Both the position numbers and the translations under genes were made by a program. The notes beneath the pieces were generated by a model, which was not told the DNA's origin, made no database searches, and was given only the letters and a program-made list of their open reading frames with translations. From the NCBI GenBank assembly GCA_958366705.1, contig CATXCB010000002.1, forward strand, positions 1 to 64,000: a DNA stretch of 64,000 nucleotides, in the 5' to 3' direction. This document shows positions 1-8,082 of this stretch, one piece after another. This DNA is from an uncultured bacterium (GTDB taxonomy: Bacteria; Cyanobacteriota; Vampirovibrionia; Gastranaerophilales; Gastranaerophilaceae). Position 1 is the stretch's first letter, and the number at the start of each line of letters is the position of its first letter.

Positions 1-762
1 AATAGTATATTCATTTAAGTTGTCATTGTTTGCTTTTAGTACTCGTTCGAGAATTTGAGATTGAGGCATGGCTCTTAGTTCATTTTTTGGCGAACCTGCA
101 GGATATGTAATCGGATCGTGGTCAATTGAGCCCATAATAAAAGTATTTTCATCGGTATCAACTTTTACAGTAGATGTGTATGTTTCGCCGGAGCTGACCT
201 GCGCAGGAGCAAGAATTTCAATATTCATAAATCTTGCATCTCCATATAATAAAGAGGACTCATCAGATAAGGCTGTTTCTCCGGATATAAACCAGTTGTC
301 ATTTATCTTTACAAGATGGTAAATTCCTGTTGATATAGAATGAATTTCACCGGTTACAGGCATTGATTCTATTGTGTCAGTTACTGTACCAATTGCGGTT
401 TCTATTACGTTTACGTTTGCATAGTCTCCGGTTATTTCAATATCAATAATGTCTGTAGTGTATGTTAAATCCTTACAAGCTTGCCATGTAGCTTCAATAC
501 TTTTAAAATATACTTTTTTATTGAAACCATCATTATTTACATAAGTATCAGCGTAAAGGGTTGATAAATTTTTCAAGTCATGTTGGTTTGCAAAGTTGTT
601 ATGTATTTCTAACAATTTTTTTATTTGTTTAACATCTTGTCGCTGTTCTCTTCTCTGTTCCAGTCTGTATCTTCTGTCAGAAATAAGAGAGGCTTCTGTG
701 TAAAGAGTTGTTAGCGGCATTATTAATGCACTGATAATCAATAAATATACTATTTTCTTCAT
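1..762 (-). CDS. Secreted NTF2-like hypothetical protein (3' end outside window)
   Basis: The reverse strand is open from an ATG at 762 through the window edge, giving at least 254 codons. The N-terminus (MKKIVYLLIISALIMPL) is a typical signal peptide. It is followed by a charged helix and a stretch such as HNNFANQHDLKNLSTLYADTYVNNDGF, shortened here to its key features: an alpha-helical start, then LYAD, then a WQACKDL helix and alternating beta strands. This pattern resembles SnoaL/NTF2-like domains, which bind small ligands or act as scaffolds. The function is not recognised. The gene reads away from the next gene, so a divergent promoter should lie between 763 and 920. Fold assignment is inference. 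Confidence 0.7.
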   Translation of the reverse strand, partial: MKKIVYLLIISALIMPLTTLYTEASLISDRRYRLEQRREQRQDVKQIKKLLEIHNNFANQHDLKNLSTLYADTYVNNDGFNKKVYFKSIEATWQACKDLTYTTDIIDIEITGDYANVNVIETAIGTVTDTIESMPVTGEIHSISTGIYHLVKINDNWFISGETALSDESSLLYGDARFMNIEILAPAQVSSGETYTSTVKVDTDENTFIMGSIDHDPITYPAGSPKNELRAMPQSQILERVLKANNDNLNEYTI

Positions 763-920
763 GTCATACAGTATAGTTGAAAAACTAAAAAAGTTTAATA
801 GTATGAATAATGTAGATTCTTGTTTTTGTTAATAAATCTTAAAAAAGTGTAATTTTTACTATAAATAAGGGTATATAGTTTATAAGAGAATATAAAATAT
901 TATTGGAGGATATAATTTTT

Positions 921-1100
921 ATGGATATGGCGTTGAAACCTGCTGCAGCTTTTGATTTTGATGCTAAACTAAGGTCAACTGTTGATATGTTTAGATTATC
1001 AAAAATAGAAAGAATGCTTTCAGATTGTTTGGAAAATATGCCGGATAAAAGCCCTGTTGATTATATCGGAGATTTGAATAAATCTGATATTATGCACTAA
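921..1100 (+). CDS. Small hypothetical protein (59 aa)
   Basis: A 59-codon frame starts at ATG 921, 10-11 bases after a GGAGG ribosome-binding site; a TTG at 903 overlaps that site and is not a credible start. The protein begins MDMALKPAAAFDF and ends LNKSDIMH. It is mostly helical and acidic, with no signal peptide or membrane segment. No family is recognised. It stands alone upstream of the activase gene, with 81 bases between them. Confidence 0.55.
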   Translation: MDMALKPAAAFDFDAKLRSTVDMFRLSKIERMLSDCLENMPDKSPVDYIGDLNKSDIMH

Positions 1101-1181
1101 TAGTGTAAATTAATGTTTAAAATGTATAACATATATGTTTTTCGTGCTATCATAGTACTGTTATAGAAAAAGGAAAAGAAC

Positions 1182-2186
1182 ATGAGTTTAACAGTATATT
1201 TAGGGATAGACGTTGGTTCTGTTACAACTAAATTAGCTTTAGTTGATGAAACAGGAAAATATGTTGACAGTATTATGTTAAAAACTGCAGGGAAGCCGGT
1301 TTTGGCTGTACAAAGCGGTTTAAATCAGTTATATTCAAAGAGATTAACAGAATATAATGTTATGGGTGTTGGTACAACTGGTTCAGGGCGTGCATTAGCA
1401 GGTTCACTGGTTGGAGCTGATGTTGTGAAAAACGAAATTACAGCTCACGCAGTAGCAGCAAGTACTAATATCCCTGGCGTTCAGACAATTCTTGAAATTG
1501 GCGGACAGGATAGTAAAATTATTATTTTGCGTGATGGTATTGTTACAGACTTTGCAATGAATACTGTTTGTGCTGCAGGGACAGGCAGTTTCTTAGACCA
1601 TCAGGCTCAAAGATTGAATGTTCCTATTGAAGAATTTGGTCCAACAGCATTAAAATCCACAAATCCAGCAAGAATTGCAGGTCGATGCGGTGTTTTTGCT
1701 GAATCTGATTTGATTCACAAACAGCAGTTGGGATATCCGGTTGAAGATTTGTTATATGGACTTTGTCAGGCTCTTGTTAGAAATTACTTGAGTAACCTTG
1801 CTCTAGGTAAAGAACTTCTTCCAACTGTATCATTCCAGGGTGGTGTTGCTACTAATACCGGTATGGTTAAGGCTTTTGAAGAAGCTTTAAATACAAAAAT
1901 TGTTGTTCCAGAAAATCACCAGACTATGGGTGCAATTGGTGCGGCTTTATTGGCTATGGAAAATCATCAATATACAGAAGCTCAAACTAAGTTTAAAGGC
2001 TGGAATGTTGCTGATATGAAGTTCTCATCTATTACATGTACATGTACAGGATGTTCAAATAATTGTGAAGTTATTACAATTGTTGAAGGTGTTGATGAAG
2101 TTCAGCATGTTGAAAAAATTAAAGATGTTAAAGGTAATATCATAGCTCGCTGGGGTGGAACCTGCGGTCGCTGGGATATAAGCTAG
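1182..2186 (+). CDS. 2-hydroxyacyl-CoA dehydratase activase-like ATPase (HgdC/BcrA/BadF family)
   Basis: This ASKHA-fold ATPase family uses ATP to inject an electron from a [4Fe-4S] cluster into 2-hydroxyacyl-CoA dehydratases or related double-cubane enzymes. Visible motifs are the phosphate loop GIDVGSVTTKLALVD (residues 8-22), GTTGSGR (64-70), EIGGQDSK (105-112), VCAAGTGSFLD (129-139) and RCGVFAESDL. Cys130 and Cys169 are spaced as the two cluster ligands of classical HgdC. At 334 residues it is about 70 longer than a minimal activase. The C-terminal extension holds a CTCTGCSNNC cluster and ends GGTCGRW, as seen in the larger multidomain CoA-activase proteins. No dehydratase subunit is adjacent. 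The start ATG follows AAAGGAAAAGAAC. Confidence 0.85.
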   Translation: MSLTVYLGIDVGSVTTKLALVDETGKYVDSIMLKTAGKPVLAVQSGLNQLYSKRLTEYNVMGVGTTGSGRALAGSLVGADVVKNEITAHAVAASTNIPGVQTILEIGGQDSKIIILRDGIVTDFAMNTVCAAGTGSFLDHQAQRLNVPIEEFGPTALKSTNPARIAGRCGVFAESDLIHKQQLGYPVEDLLYGLCQALVRNYLSNLALGKELLPTVSFQGGVATNTGMVKAFEEALNTKIVVPENHQTMGAIGAALLAMENHQYTEAQTKFKGWNVADMKFSSITCTCTGCSNNCEVITIVEGVDEVQHVEKIKDVKGNIIARWGGTCGRWDIS

Positions 2187-2197
2187 GATAAATTTAT

Positions 2198-2881
2198 ATG
2201 CAAAATTTCGGGCAAAACTCTCAGAGTAATTTATCGAGAACTTCAATTCTATCAGAGTTGTCTAATGGTAATGTTGAGCTCGGCGAGGCTTTTGCCCTTA
2301 TTTTAGCAGATATGGTTACTCAAAGCGGAATTCCTAATCCAGATGCTGAACCTTTTGATGTGGTTCCTGATTCTTGGAGGGTGCTTGCGGCAAAAGCTGA
2401 TAAAACTCCTGAAGATATAAAAAGGCTGGATGAATCATTTAAAGAAGAAGTTCAAATTTTGGCAGAGTCTTATTTATTATATATTGCGAAGGTTGTTGGA
2501 AATAAAACCGGAAAGCTGCAGTATTCGGAATATGAAGCGTACATGTTAAAATATCGTTTCGGGCGTTATGATATTATGAATAAACCTGAGTATCTTAAAC
2601 AGGTTAAAGTGCAAATACAGAATGCTTTTGCAAAGATTTCTGCTCATGGTGAAACCAGCGGAGATAATTTAATTGATAAAGTTGATATGGCGACATTTAT
2701 TTTTGCAGTATCAACAAAGTCTCGTAGAGATGAAAATGATCATTTTGTTGGTTTTGAGATTAATGGTATTATCAAGCCTGAAGATTATGCCGTAAATGAG
2801 CATAATTTATTTTTGCCGGATGATAATTTGTTTTCTATAAAATTAAGGGTTGCTTATAATAGTTTAAATAATAAAGTATAG
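2198..2881 (+). CDS. Hypothetical protein (227 aa)
   Basis: The gene starts 11 bases after the activase stop and is probably co-transcribed with it. The product is a soluble, largely helical, acidic protein without a signal peptide. The N-terminal 20 residues are rich in Gln, Asn and Ser. A segment around residues 105-125 (GKLQYSEYEAYMLKYRFGRYD) and another near 160 (DKVDMATFIFAV) loosely resemble EF-hand helix-loop-helix units, but no complete calcium loop can be made out. Family unknown. Confidence 0.6.
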   Translation: MQNFGQNSQSNLSRTSILSELSNGNVELGEAFALILADMVTQSGIPNPDAEPFDVVPDSWRVLAAKADKTPEDIKRLDESFKEEVQILAESYLLYIAKVVGNKTGKLQYSEYEAYMLKYRFGRYDIMNKPEYLKQVKVQIQNAFAKISAHGETSGDNLIDKVDMATFIFAVSTKSRRDENDHFVGFEINGIIKPEDYAVNEHNLFLPDDNLFSIKLRVAYNSLNNKV

Positions 2882-2889
2882 GTGGTGTA

Positions 2890-3564
2890 ATGAAAAAATT
2901 TGTTTCTTTGCTTGTAATATTTTCTTTAGCTTTGGGGCATAATGTTTTAGCTGTCGAAAATATTGTCAGTCTTGATGAAATCTCCAAAAAGGAACAGACT
3001 GTACCAGACAATAAGTTACAAACTCCTTTAGAGGTTTCTGTAACATTTGATTGGCTGGATATTTCACAGGCTCAAAGAGATGAGCAGGTATCTTATTATC
3101 AAAATCTTTTATTTGAAAATAATTCAAGTAGAATTTATTTTACAAAAGATGAATTTAAAAAAGAATTTGCACAATATTTTAAAGATAAAAAATATAAACA
3201 TCATTATATGCTTACAAATAACGGGGTTACAGAAGATGAAGAAGCAAATTATTGTGCTTTTTATTATAAAAAAGATGTTTTGGTAATGTATGCTATACAG
3301 TATAAAAGTAATCCTAATAGGGCATTTTATTACACTGCATTTGGCGGGTTGCGATATACTGATATAATGTCAGATGAATATCCTAAATTCCCTTATACCT
3401 CAATGCAGTATGATAAAAAAGGAAAATTATCTAGTGCGATATATTTTGTATCAAAAGATATTCAATATATGTACAATAAAGATAAAGAATTTCAAGGTTT
3501 GTGGTACAAAGATAAAATGTATGATAAAAAGGGTAATCAGGTTTTGACCCGTACAAATTGGTAA
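2890..3564 (+). CDS. Secreted hypothetical protein (224 aa)
   Basis: The first 22 residues (MKKFVSLLVIFSLALGHNVLA) form a clear Sec signal peptide with an ALA-type cleavage site. The mature part is Lys/Tyr/Asp rich. It contains several xYDKKGK-like turns (around residues 173-178 and 212-217), which resemble short beta-hairpin repeats of the MORN/toxin_15a type. The start follows AGGTGGTGTA, 8 bases after the preceding gene, so the two may be one transcript. Role unknown; probably periplasmic or surface exposed. Confidence 0.6.
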   Translation: MKKFVSLLVIFSLALGHNVLAVENIVSLDEISKKEQTVPDNKLQTPLEVSVTFDWLDISQAQRDEQVSYYQNLLFENNSSRIYFTKDEFKKEFAQYFKDKKYKHHYMLTNNGVTEDEEANYCAFYYKKDVLVMYAIQYKSNPNRAFYYTAFGGLRYTDIMSDEYPKFPYTSMQYDKKGKLSSAIYFVSKDIQYMYNKDKEFQGLWYKDKMYDKKGNQVLTRTNW

Positions 3565-3599
3565 ATATGAAAGATAGATTGTAAAAAAGGAGGTATAAT

Positions 3600-3641
3600 A
3601 TGCTAAAACTCAATAATAACAAGAAAATCGGGGGGGGGTAA
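3600..3641 (+). other. Short frame with strong RBS, closed by a G9 tract (possible out-of-phase 5' end of the pilin gene)
   Basis: An excellent ribosome-binding site (AAAAAAGGAGG, 3584-3594) precedes ATG 3600. The frame reads MLKLNNNKKIGGG and stops at TAA 3639-3641, immediately after nine consecutive G residues at 3630-3638. Losing one G, or gaining two, puts this start in frame with the pilin gene at 3787. I found no stop codon in that frame between 3640 and 3786. This could be a phase-variable switch, a decayed start, or a homopolymer miscount in the sequence. Confidence 0.5.
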
Positions 3642-3729
3642 CCTTTTAAAGCTCCACTCCAACAGTATTCTAAGGCCTTTAGAAATATTTATATTTATTT
3701 TAAATTGTTTTCCAATTCCAACCTCGTAC

Positions 3730-3792
3730 TGTCATCCTGAACTTGTTTCAGCATCTCAGTATAATATATTCCGAAATAAGTTCGGAATGACC
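3730..3792. repeat. Dispersed inverted-repeat element, copy A
   Basis: The 5' half (TGTCATCCTGAACTTG...) and the 3' half (...AGTTCGGAATGAC) form an imperfect terminal inverted repeat around a short AT-rich centre. Two further copies occur at 57865-57925 and 61834-61897. This copy supplies the ATG (inside GGAATGACC) used as the start of the pilin gene at 3787. In the pilin frame the element reads CHPELVSAS, a peptide signature of such elements when they are translated. Confidence 0.8.
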
Positions 3793-4557
3793 GTATTCGC
3801 AAAGAAAGCTGCATTCACTCTCGCCGAAGTCCTCATTACTCTCGGTATAATAGGCGTGGTCGCTGCTATGACTATTCCAACTTTGATTTCTAATACTAAT
3901 GGAGCTCGAAACAGGGCGCAATTTAAAAAAGTGATTTCTACTTTGAATCAGGCTGGAAAAATGTCTCAAGCCCAATATGGCTTTGATTTTGGAGGAACAA
4001 ATGCTTTGTGTAATACTGATGCCCAAAATGGAGCAGGTGAGCATCCTGATAATGTTATGTCAATTTGTGCAATTTTTAATGGTACATTATCAGGAGCGAC
4101 ATATTACGGAGAGCATACAAATATCCCTATAAAAGATGGATATACAGGTGCTTCGGGAAAGAATTATTATCAAATAAATGATGTTGATGCAAAGACTGAT
4201 TGGTTAACTTGGACAGGAGCTTCTTACTTTTTGGCATATCAATTGTCGGATGGTTCTATTGTTGCTTTTCATAAAAGTTTAAGTGGCTGTGAACTTCCAT
4301 CAGGGGTAGTATTAACAAATGATTATATAAAGACAAACCTTGCAAAGTGTATTGGCTGGATTGACGTTAATGGCACTTCATTACCTAATAGAGAAGTCAG
4401 GTGTTCTTCCGGTAAGAATTCTATAGATTCAGGTTCTAATTGTATAGTAAAAAATGATGCTTTGCATATGAATGATGTTTTTCCTATCGTTTTTCATGAT
4501 GGAACTGTGGAGCCGGCATCAGGTGCAAGTTTGTATGTATTAAAGACTGCAAAATAG
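3787..4557 (+). CDS. Type IV pilin-like protein (prepilin N-terminus)
   Basis: The N-terminus MTVFAKKAAFTLAEVLITLGIIGVVAA is the hydrophobic pilin helix, here shown only to mark its key residues: Phe as first mature residue, Glu at +5, and a TM helix of about 20 residues. The residue before the processing site is Ala, not the usual Gly. The globular part (residues 35-256) has cysteines in ALCNTD, SICAIF, SGCELP, AKCIGW and VRCSSGKNS...NCIV, suggesting disulfides. A FHKSLSGC-type segment is shared in style with the pilin at 55983. The ATG at 3787 has no good RBS and lies inside the repeat, so translation may begin at 3600 when the G tract is in phase. It is followed by a strong terminator. Confidence 0.8.
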   Translation: MTVFAKKAAFTLAEVLITLGIIGVVAAMTIPTLISNTNGARNRAQFKKVISTLNQAGKMSQAQYGFDFGGTNALCNTDAQNGAGEHPDNVMSICAIFNGTLSGATYYGEHTNIPIKDGYTGASGKNYYQINDVDAKTDWLTWTGASYFLAYQLSDGSIVAFHKSLSGCELPSGVVLTNDYIKTNLAKCIGWIDVNGTSLPNREVRCSSGKNSIDSGSNCIVKNDALHMNDVFPIVFHDGTVEPASGASLYVLKTAK

Positions 4558-4565
4558 GTTCTTAA

Positions 4566-4608
4566 AAAAACGCATATTGAAAAATTTTTCAATATGCGTT
4601 TTTTTTTG
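4566..4608. terminator. Bidirectional intrinsic terminator
   Basis: A perfect palindrome (CGCATATTGA...TCAATATGCG, 4571-4598) has a run of A on the left and a run of T on the right. It can terminate the pilin gene on the plus strand and the M16 peptidase gene on the minus strand, which converge here. Confidence 0.9.
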
Positions 4609-4621
4609 TTTATTTGAAATT

Positions 4622-7207
4622 TTATTGAGTAACAATTGATAATATGTAATTATCTGTAAAGTATTTATTGGCGACTTCAATAATATCAGAATCAGTTACA
4701 CTGTTTATCAAATTTTCATATTTATCTTTGAATTCGTATCCTCTTGTTGAGGCTTCATACCAACCAAGATTTGAGGCTTTGTCAAGATTTGTTTCAAGCC
4801 CTATGACATAATTGCCTAAAAGTTTTTCTTTTGCATCTTTTAATTCTTTGTCTCCAACATATTCTGTTTTTAGTCGTTTTATTTCATTAAATAAACCGGC
4901 TTTTGCTTTATCTAGTGTTGCTGGATTTGTTCCAATATATAACATAAAGCTTCCGCGCAGTACATTTGGAGAATAACCTGTTCCAAGCTGGTATGCAAGT
5001 CCCTGCTGTTCTCTTAAATTTTTAAATAGTCTGGAACTCATGCCTGTTCCAAGAATTGCATCTATAACTTGGAGTGTTGCATAATCTTTCTGGTTTAATA
5101 CTCCATTTGTCTGCCAGCCAAGCATTATCCAGGCTGTTTGGGTAGTTGGCATTTTTTGAATAGTTTGTCTTGGTGACGTTACTGGCTCCATTTTTGAGTT
5201 ATGTTTTGTATAGTCAAAATTTTCAATATTATTTTTCTTTTTGAATATATTATTTAATTCTTTTATTGTTTTATCTTTGTCAATATTGCCATTTATTGAA
5301 ATAACCATGTTTTCAGGTCTGAATACATTTTGATAGTATGCAATCATATCTTCTCTTGTAATAAGAGGAATATTTTTTTCTAGAACTTTTGAAGATATTG
5401 AATACGGTTCATTTTTATAAATTAAATCTCTGTATTCTTCAATTGCTCTCTGTAGAGGAAGGTCTTTGTTTCTGGTAATTGCACTTAGTTTTTCTGTTTT
5501 AATTTTGTCAATTTCATAGCTGTCAAAAGTTGCATTATTTACAATTTCGTTTAGTAGTTCAAGTGTTTTATCATATTCATCTCTGGTAGTTAAGACAGTG
5601 ATAGCAAATGCATCAGGACTTGAAGATGGCGCAATCTTAATTCCGTTATCTTCAAGTTTTTGAGATAACTCTATCGGTGAATAATTTTTTGTACCTCTAA
5701 GCATTGCTGAAGCTACAAGGTTTCCTGTTCCGGATTTTTTTTCTGTTAATTGTCCGCCTTTTACATAAATACTCATTGCAATAATATCGTTTGCAGTATT
5801 TGGAGTGTATAATAGAGTTGCTCCGTTTGATAATTTGTATTTTTGAGATTGAGTATTTTCACTTATCAGTTCTGCTGTGCCGGTATTTTGTGATACATTT
5901 GCAACAGGAAGATTTTTTGAACTTTCCGGAAGTACTATTGAAATTGCACTTTTATTTATTCCTAAATATTTTTCAGCTGCTTTTTTTACATCGTCTTTTG
6001 TTACGCATTTTATATTATCAAGATAGGTATCATAGAATTTTATATCATTGGTCAAAGCCATGGTGTATCCTATTTCTGTTGCAATATTTGTTATTGACTC
6101 TCTTGAGTAATACGTATCTCTTTCTATAATATTTTTAGCAAGATTCAATTGTTCTTCTGTCACACCTTGTTTTTGGATTTTTGCAATTTCGTCAAATATT
6201 GCATTTTGTACAGTTTTACATTTCTCAGGTGTAAAATTTGCATAAATGTAGAAAATGCTGTCATCTCTGTAAGTTGAATTTCCCGCATCTACCGAATTTA
6301 CAATTCTTTTATTTTCTTTTAATACTTGATTAAGAATTGAAGAGCGTCCTTCTCCGAGAATTGTGGCAAGAACATCCAGAGCGTAGGAATCTTTATCAAC
6401 AATAGGAGTTCCTCTAAATCCTATTATCATGTACCCTGATTCTGTTTCTGTGTATGCAACTTTTTTTTGCTGCTGGGTTAATTGAGGTTCTTTTTGATAA
6501 ATTGTTTTTGTTTGTTTTTTGTATTCTGCGTTGAAAACCTGTTTAATTTTTTCAACAGCGTGCTCAGGGTTTACGTCACCAACAACAATTGTGACCATAT
6601 TTGACGGAGAATAATGTTCATTATAGAAATTTAAAACTTGATCTCTTGTAATTGTTTCTATTACAGAACTTTTTCCAATAACTTTTCTTTTATACGGATG
6701 GTTTGTATACATCATATCATTTAAGTTATCTTGCAGCATTTTTGCTGGAGAATTCAAGTCTTTGCTTATTTCTTCCAGTACGACTTTTCTTTCTTTTTCG
6801 AGTTCGTTTCTAGGAATAAGCGGATGTAGCATCATATCAGCATGAAGTTCCATTGCTAAATCAAAATCTTTAGACGGGATTGTCACATAATAATGTGTAA
6901 AATCTTTGCTTGTAGCTGCATTCGTAATTGCCCCTTTTGTTTCCAGGATTTTATCAAACTCCCCGGGTTCATGATTTGTTGTTCCCTTAAAGAACAAATG
7001 TTCTAAGAAGTGTGCAACTCCATTATTTGAATCATTTTCATCAATTGAACCTGTTTTTATCCAGGTATCAATTGTCACAATTGGATTGTTTTTTACTTCC
7101 TGTACTACAACTGTTTGACCGTTATCAAGTTTGTACATTTGAGCATTTGATGCCCATACCATATTTCCACAAACTAGTATTGCTGCTACTAATATAAATT
7201 TTTTCAT
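4622..7207 (-). CDS. Secreted M16 family zinc metallopeptidase, two-domain
   Basis: The protein has a signal peptide (MKKFILVAAILVCGNMVWA) and the inverted zinc motif HFLEH at residues 66-70, with the expected downstream Glu in a VVLEEISKD helix near residue 146. The first half (about 25-440) is the catalytic M16 domain. The second half (about 445-861) repeats the fold without HxxEH, as the inactive partner domain does in fused M16 proteins such as YhjJ/PqqL. It probably degrades peptides in the periplasm or outside the cell. ATG 7207 is preferred over 7216 because AAAGGA lies 8 bases upstream of it and touches the earlier ATG. It follows recO on the same strand with a 70-base gap. Confidence 0.9.
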   Translation of the reverse strand: MKKFILVAAILVCGNMVWASNAQMYKLDNGQTVVVQEVKNNPIVTIDTWIKTGSIDENDSNNGVAHFLEHLFFKGTTNHEPGEFDKILETKGAITNAATSKDFTHYYVTIPSKDFDLAMELHADMMLHPLIPRNELEKERKVVLEEISKDLNSPAKMLQDNLNDMMYTNHPYKRKVIGKSSVIETITRDQVLNFYNEHYSPSNMVTIVVGDVNPEHAVEKIKQVFNAEYKKQTKTIYQKEPQLTQQQKKVAYTETESGYMIIGFRGTPIVDKDSYALDVLATILGEGRSSILNQVLKENKRIVNSVDAGNSTYRDDSIFYIYANFTPEKCKTVQNAIFDEIAKIQKQGVTEEQLNLAKNIIERDTYYSRESITNIATEIGYTMALTNDIKFYDTYLDNIKCVTKDDVKKAAEKYLGINKSAISIVLPESSKNLPVANVSQNTGTAELISENTQSQKYKLSNGATLLYTPNTANDIIAMSIYVKGGQLTEKKSGTGNLVASAMLRGTKNYSPIELSQKLEDNGIKIAPSSSPDAFAITVLTTRDEYDKTLELLNEIVNNATFDSYEIDKIKTEKLSAITRNKDLPLQRAIEEYRDLIYKNEPYSISSKVLEKNIPLITREDMIAYYQNVFRPENMVISINGNIDKDKTIKELNNIFKKKNNIENFDYTKHNSKMEPVTSPRQTIQKMPTTQTAWIMLGWQTNGVLNQKDYATLQVIDAILGTGMSSRLFKNLREQQGLAYQLGTGYSPNVLRGSFMLYIGTNPATLDKAKAGLFNEIKRLKTEYVGDKELKDAKEKLLGNYVIGLETNLDKASNLGWYEASTRGYEFKDKYENLINSVTDSDIIEVANKYFTDNYILSIVTQ

Positions 7208-7277
7208 GTGTACCATCCTTTTTGAACTGATTATATAATAAAATATTTTAAATAATATGACCTTGTAGGAGGAAATA

Positions 7278-8051
7278 TTATACTGCAGGAATTTCCTGTA
7301 AAATATCAGTTGATTTAAATTTTTTTGGCGATTTTAGTGCAATATATTCTTTGAGCGCTTCAAAAGTTACCGTGCAAACTTTTTCATTTGCTTTTAATTC
7401 GTATTCCCCTTTTTCATCAAAATCATTAATTGACATTTGTTTGAAAAAATCTCTCAATTTGTAAGGCATTTGTTTTTTTGAGTAATGAATTTTTTCTGCA
7501 CAGCAGCTACACACAACCCCTCCAATTTGAGGAACAAAAAACATTGTTTCATTTCCAATTTTATTATGACAGTGCAGGCATGTTTCCAGTTCTATTGAAA
7601 ACCCCGATTCAATCATCATTTTTAGCTGGAATTTAATAACACAAAGCAGAATTTCAACTTTTGACTGAGATGTTGAAATTGCATTTAATGTTTTGTAGAG
7701 CAGATTATAAATTGTTTCAGAACTTGGATCTTCCTCGAGCCCAAAATTATGAACAACTTCTGTTACATACATTGAATACATGATTTTATCGATATCCTGA
7801 CGTGTTTTGTGAAAAGTATTTAAAACTTCAGCCTGACAAATTGTGTCAAGATTTTTTCCTTTATGCAACATTAAAGTGTTAGCAACAAGCAAATCCATGC
7901 GGGCACCTAACTTGCTTTTAGGTTTTTTTACCCCCTTGGCTACCCCCTTTATTAGTCCCTTATCTTTTGAGTACATAACAATTATTTTGTCTGATTCACT
8001 CAAGTTATAGGACTTTAAATTGATTGCATCTGTTACAAAATTATTTTGCAT
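7278..8051 (-). CDS. recO: DNA repair protein RecO
   Basis: RecO loads RecA on gaps with RecF/RecR. The N-terminal OB fold is recognisable (SESDKIIVMYSKDKGLIKGV, residues 18-37, and GVKKPKSKLG). The helical C-terminal domain carries a four-Cys zinc site (CLHC near 153 and CSCC near 179). The length of 257 residues is normal. It lies 31 bases downstream of pilT on the same strand, and in the same block as comEC, so it could serve the processing of taken-up DNA as well as general repair. Confidence 0.92.
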   Translation of the reverse strand: MQNNFVTDAINLKSYNLSESDKIIVMYSKDKGLIKGVAKGVKKPKSKLGARMDLLVANTLMLHKGKNLDTICQAEVLNTFHKTRQDIDKIMYSMYVTEVVHNFGLEEDPSSETIYNLLYKTLNAISTSQSKVEILLCVIKFQLKMMIESGFSIELETCLHCHNKIGNETMFFVPQIGGVVCSCCAEKIHYSKKQMPYKLRDFFKQMSINDFDEKGEYELKANEKVCTVTFEALKEYIALKSPKKFKSTDILQEIPAV

Positions 8052-8082
8052 TGTCCTAATACTGTTTTCTATATAATCTTTA

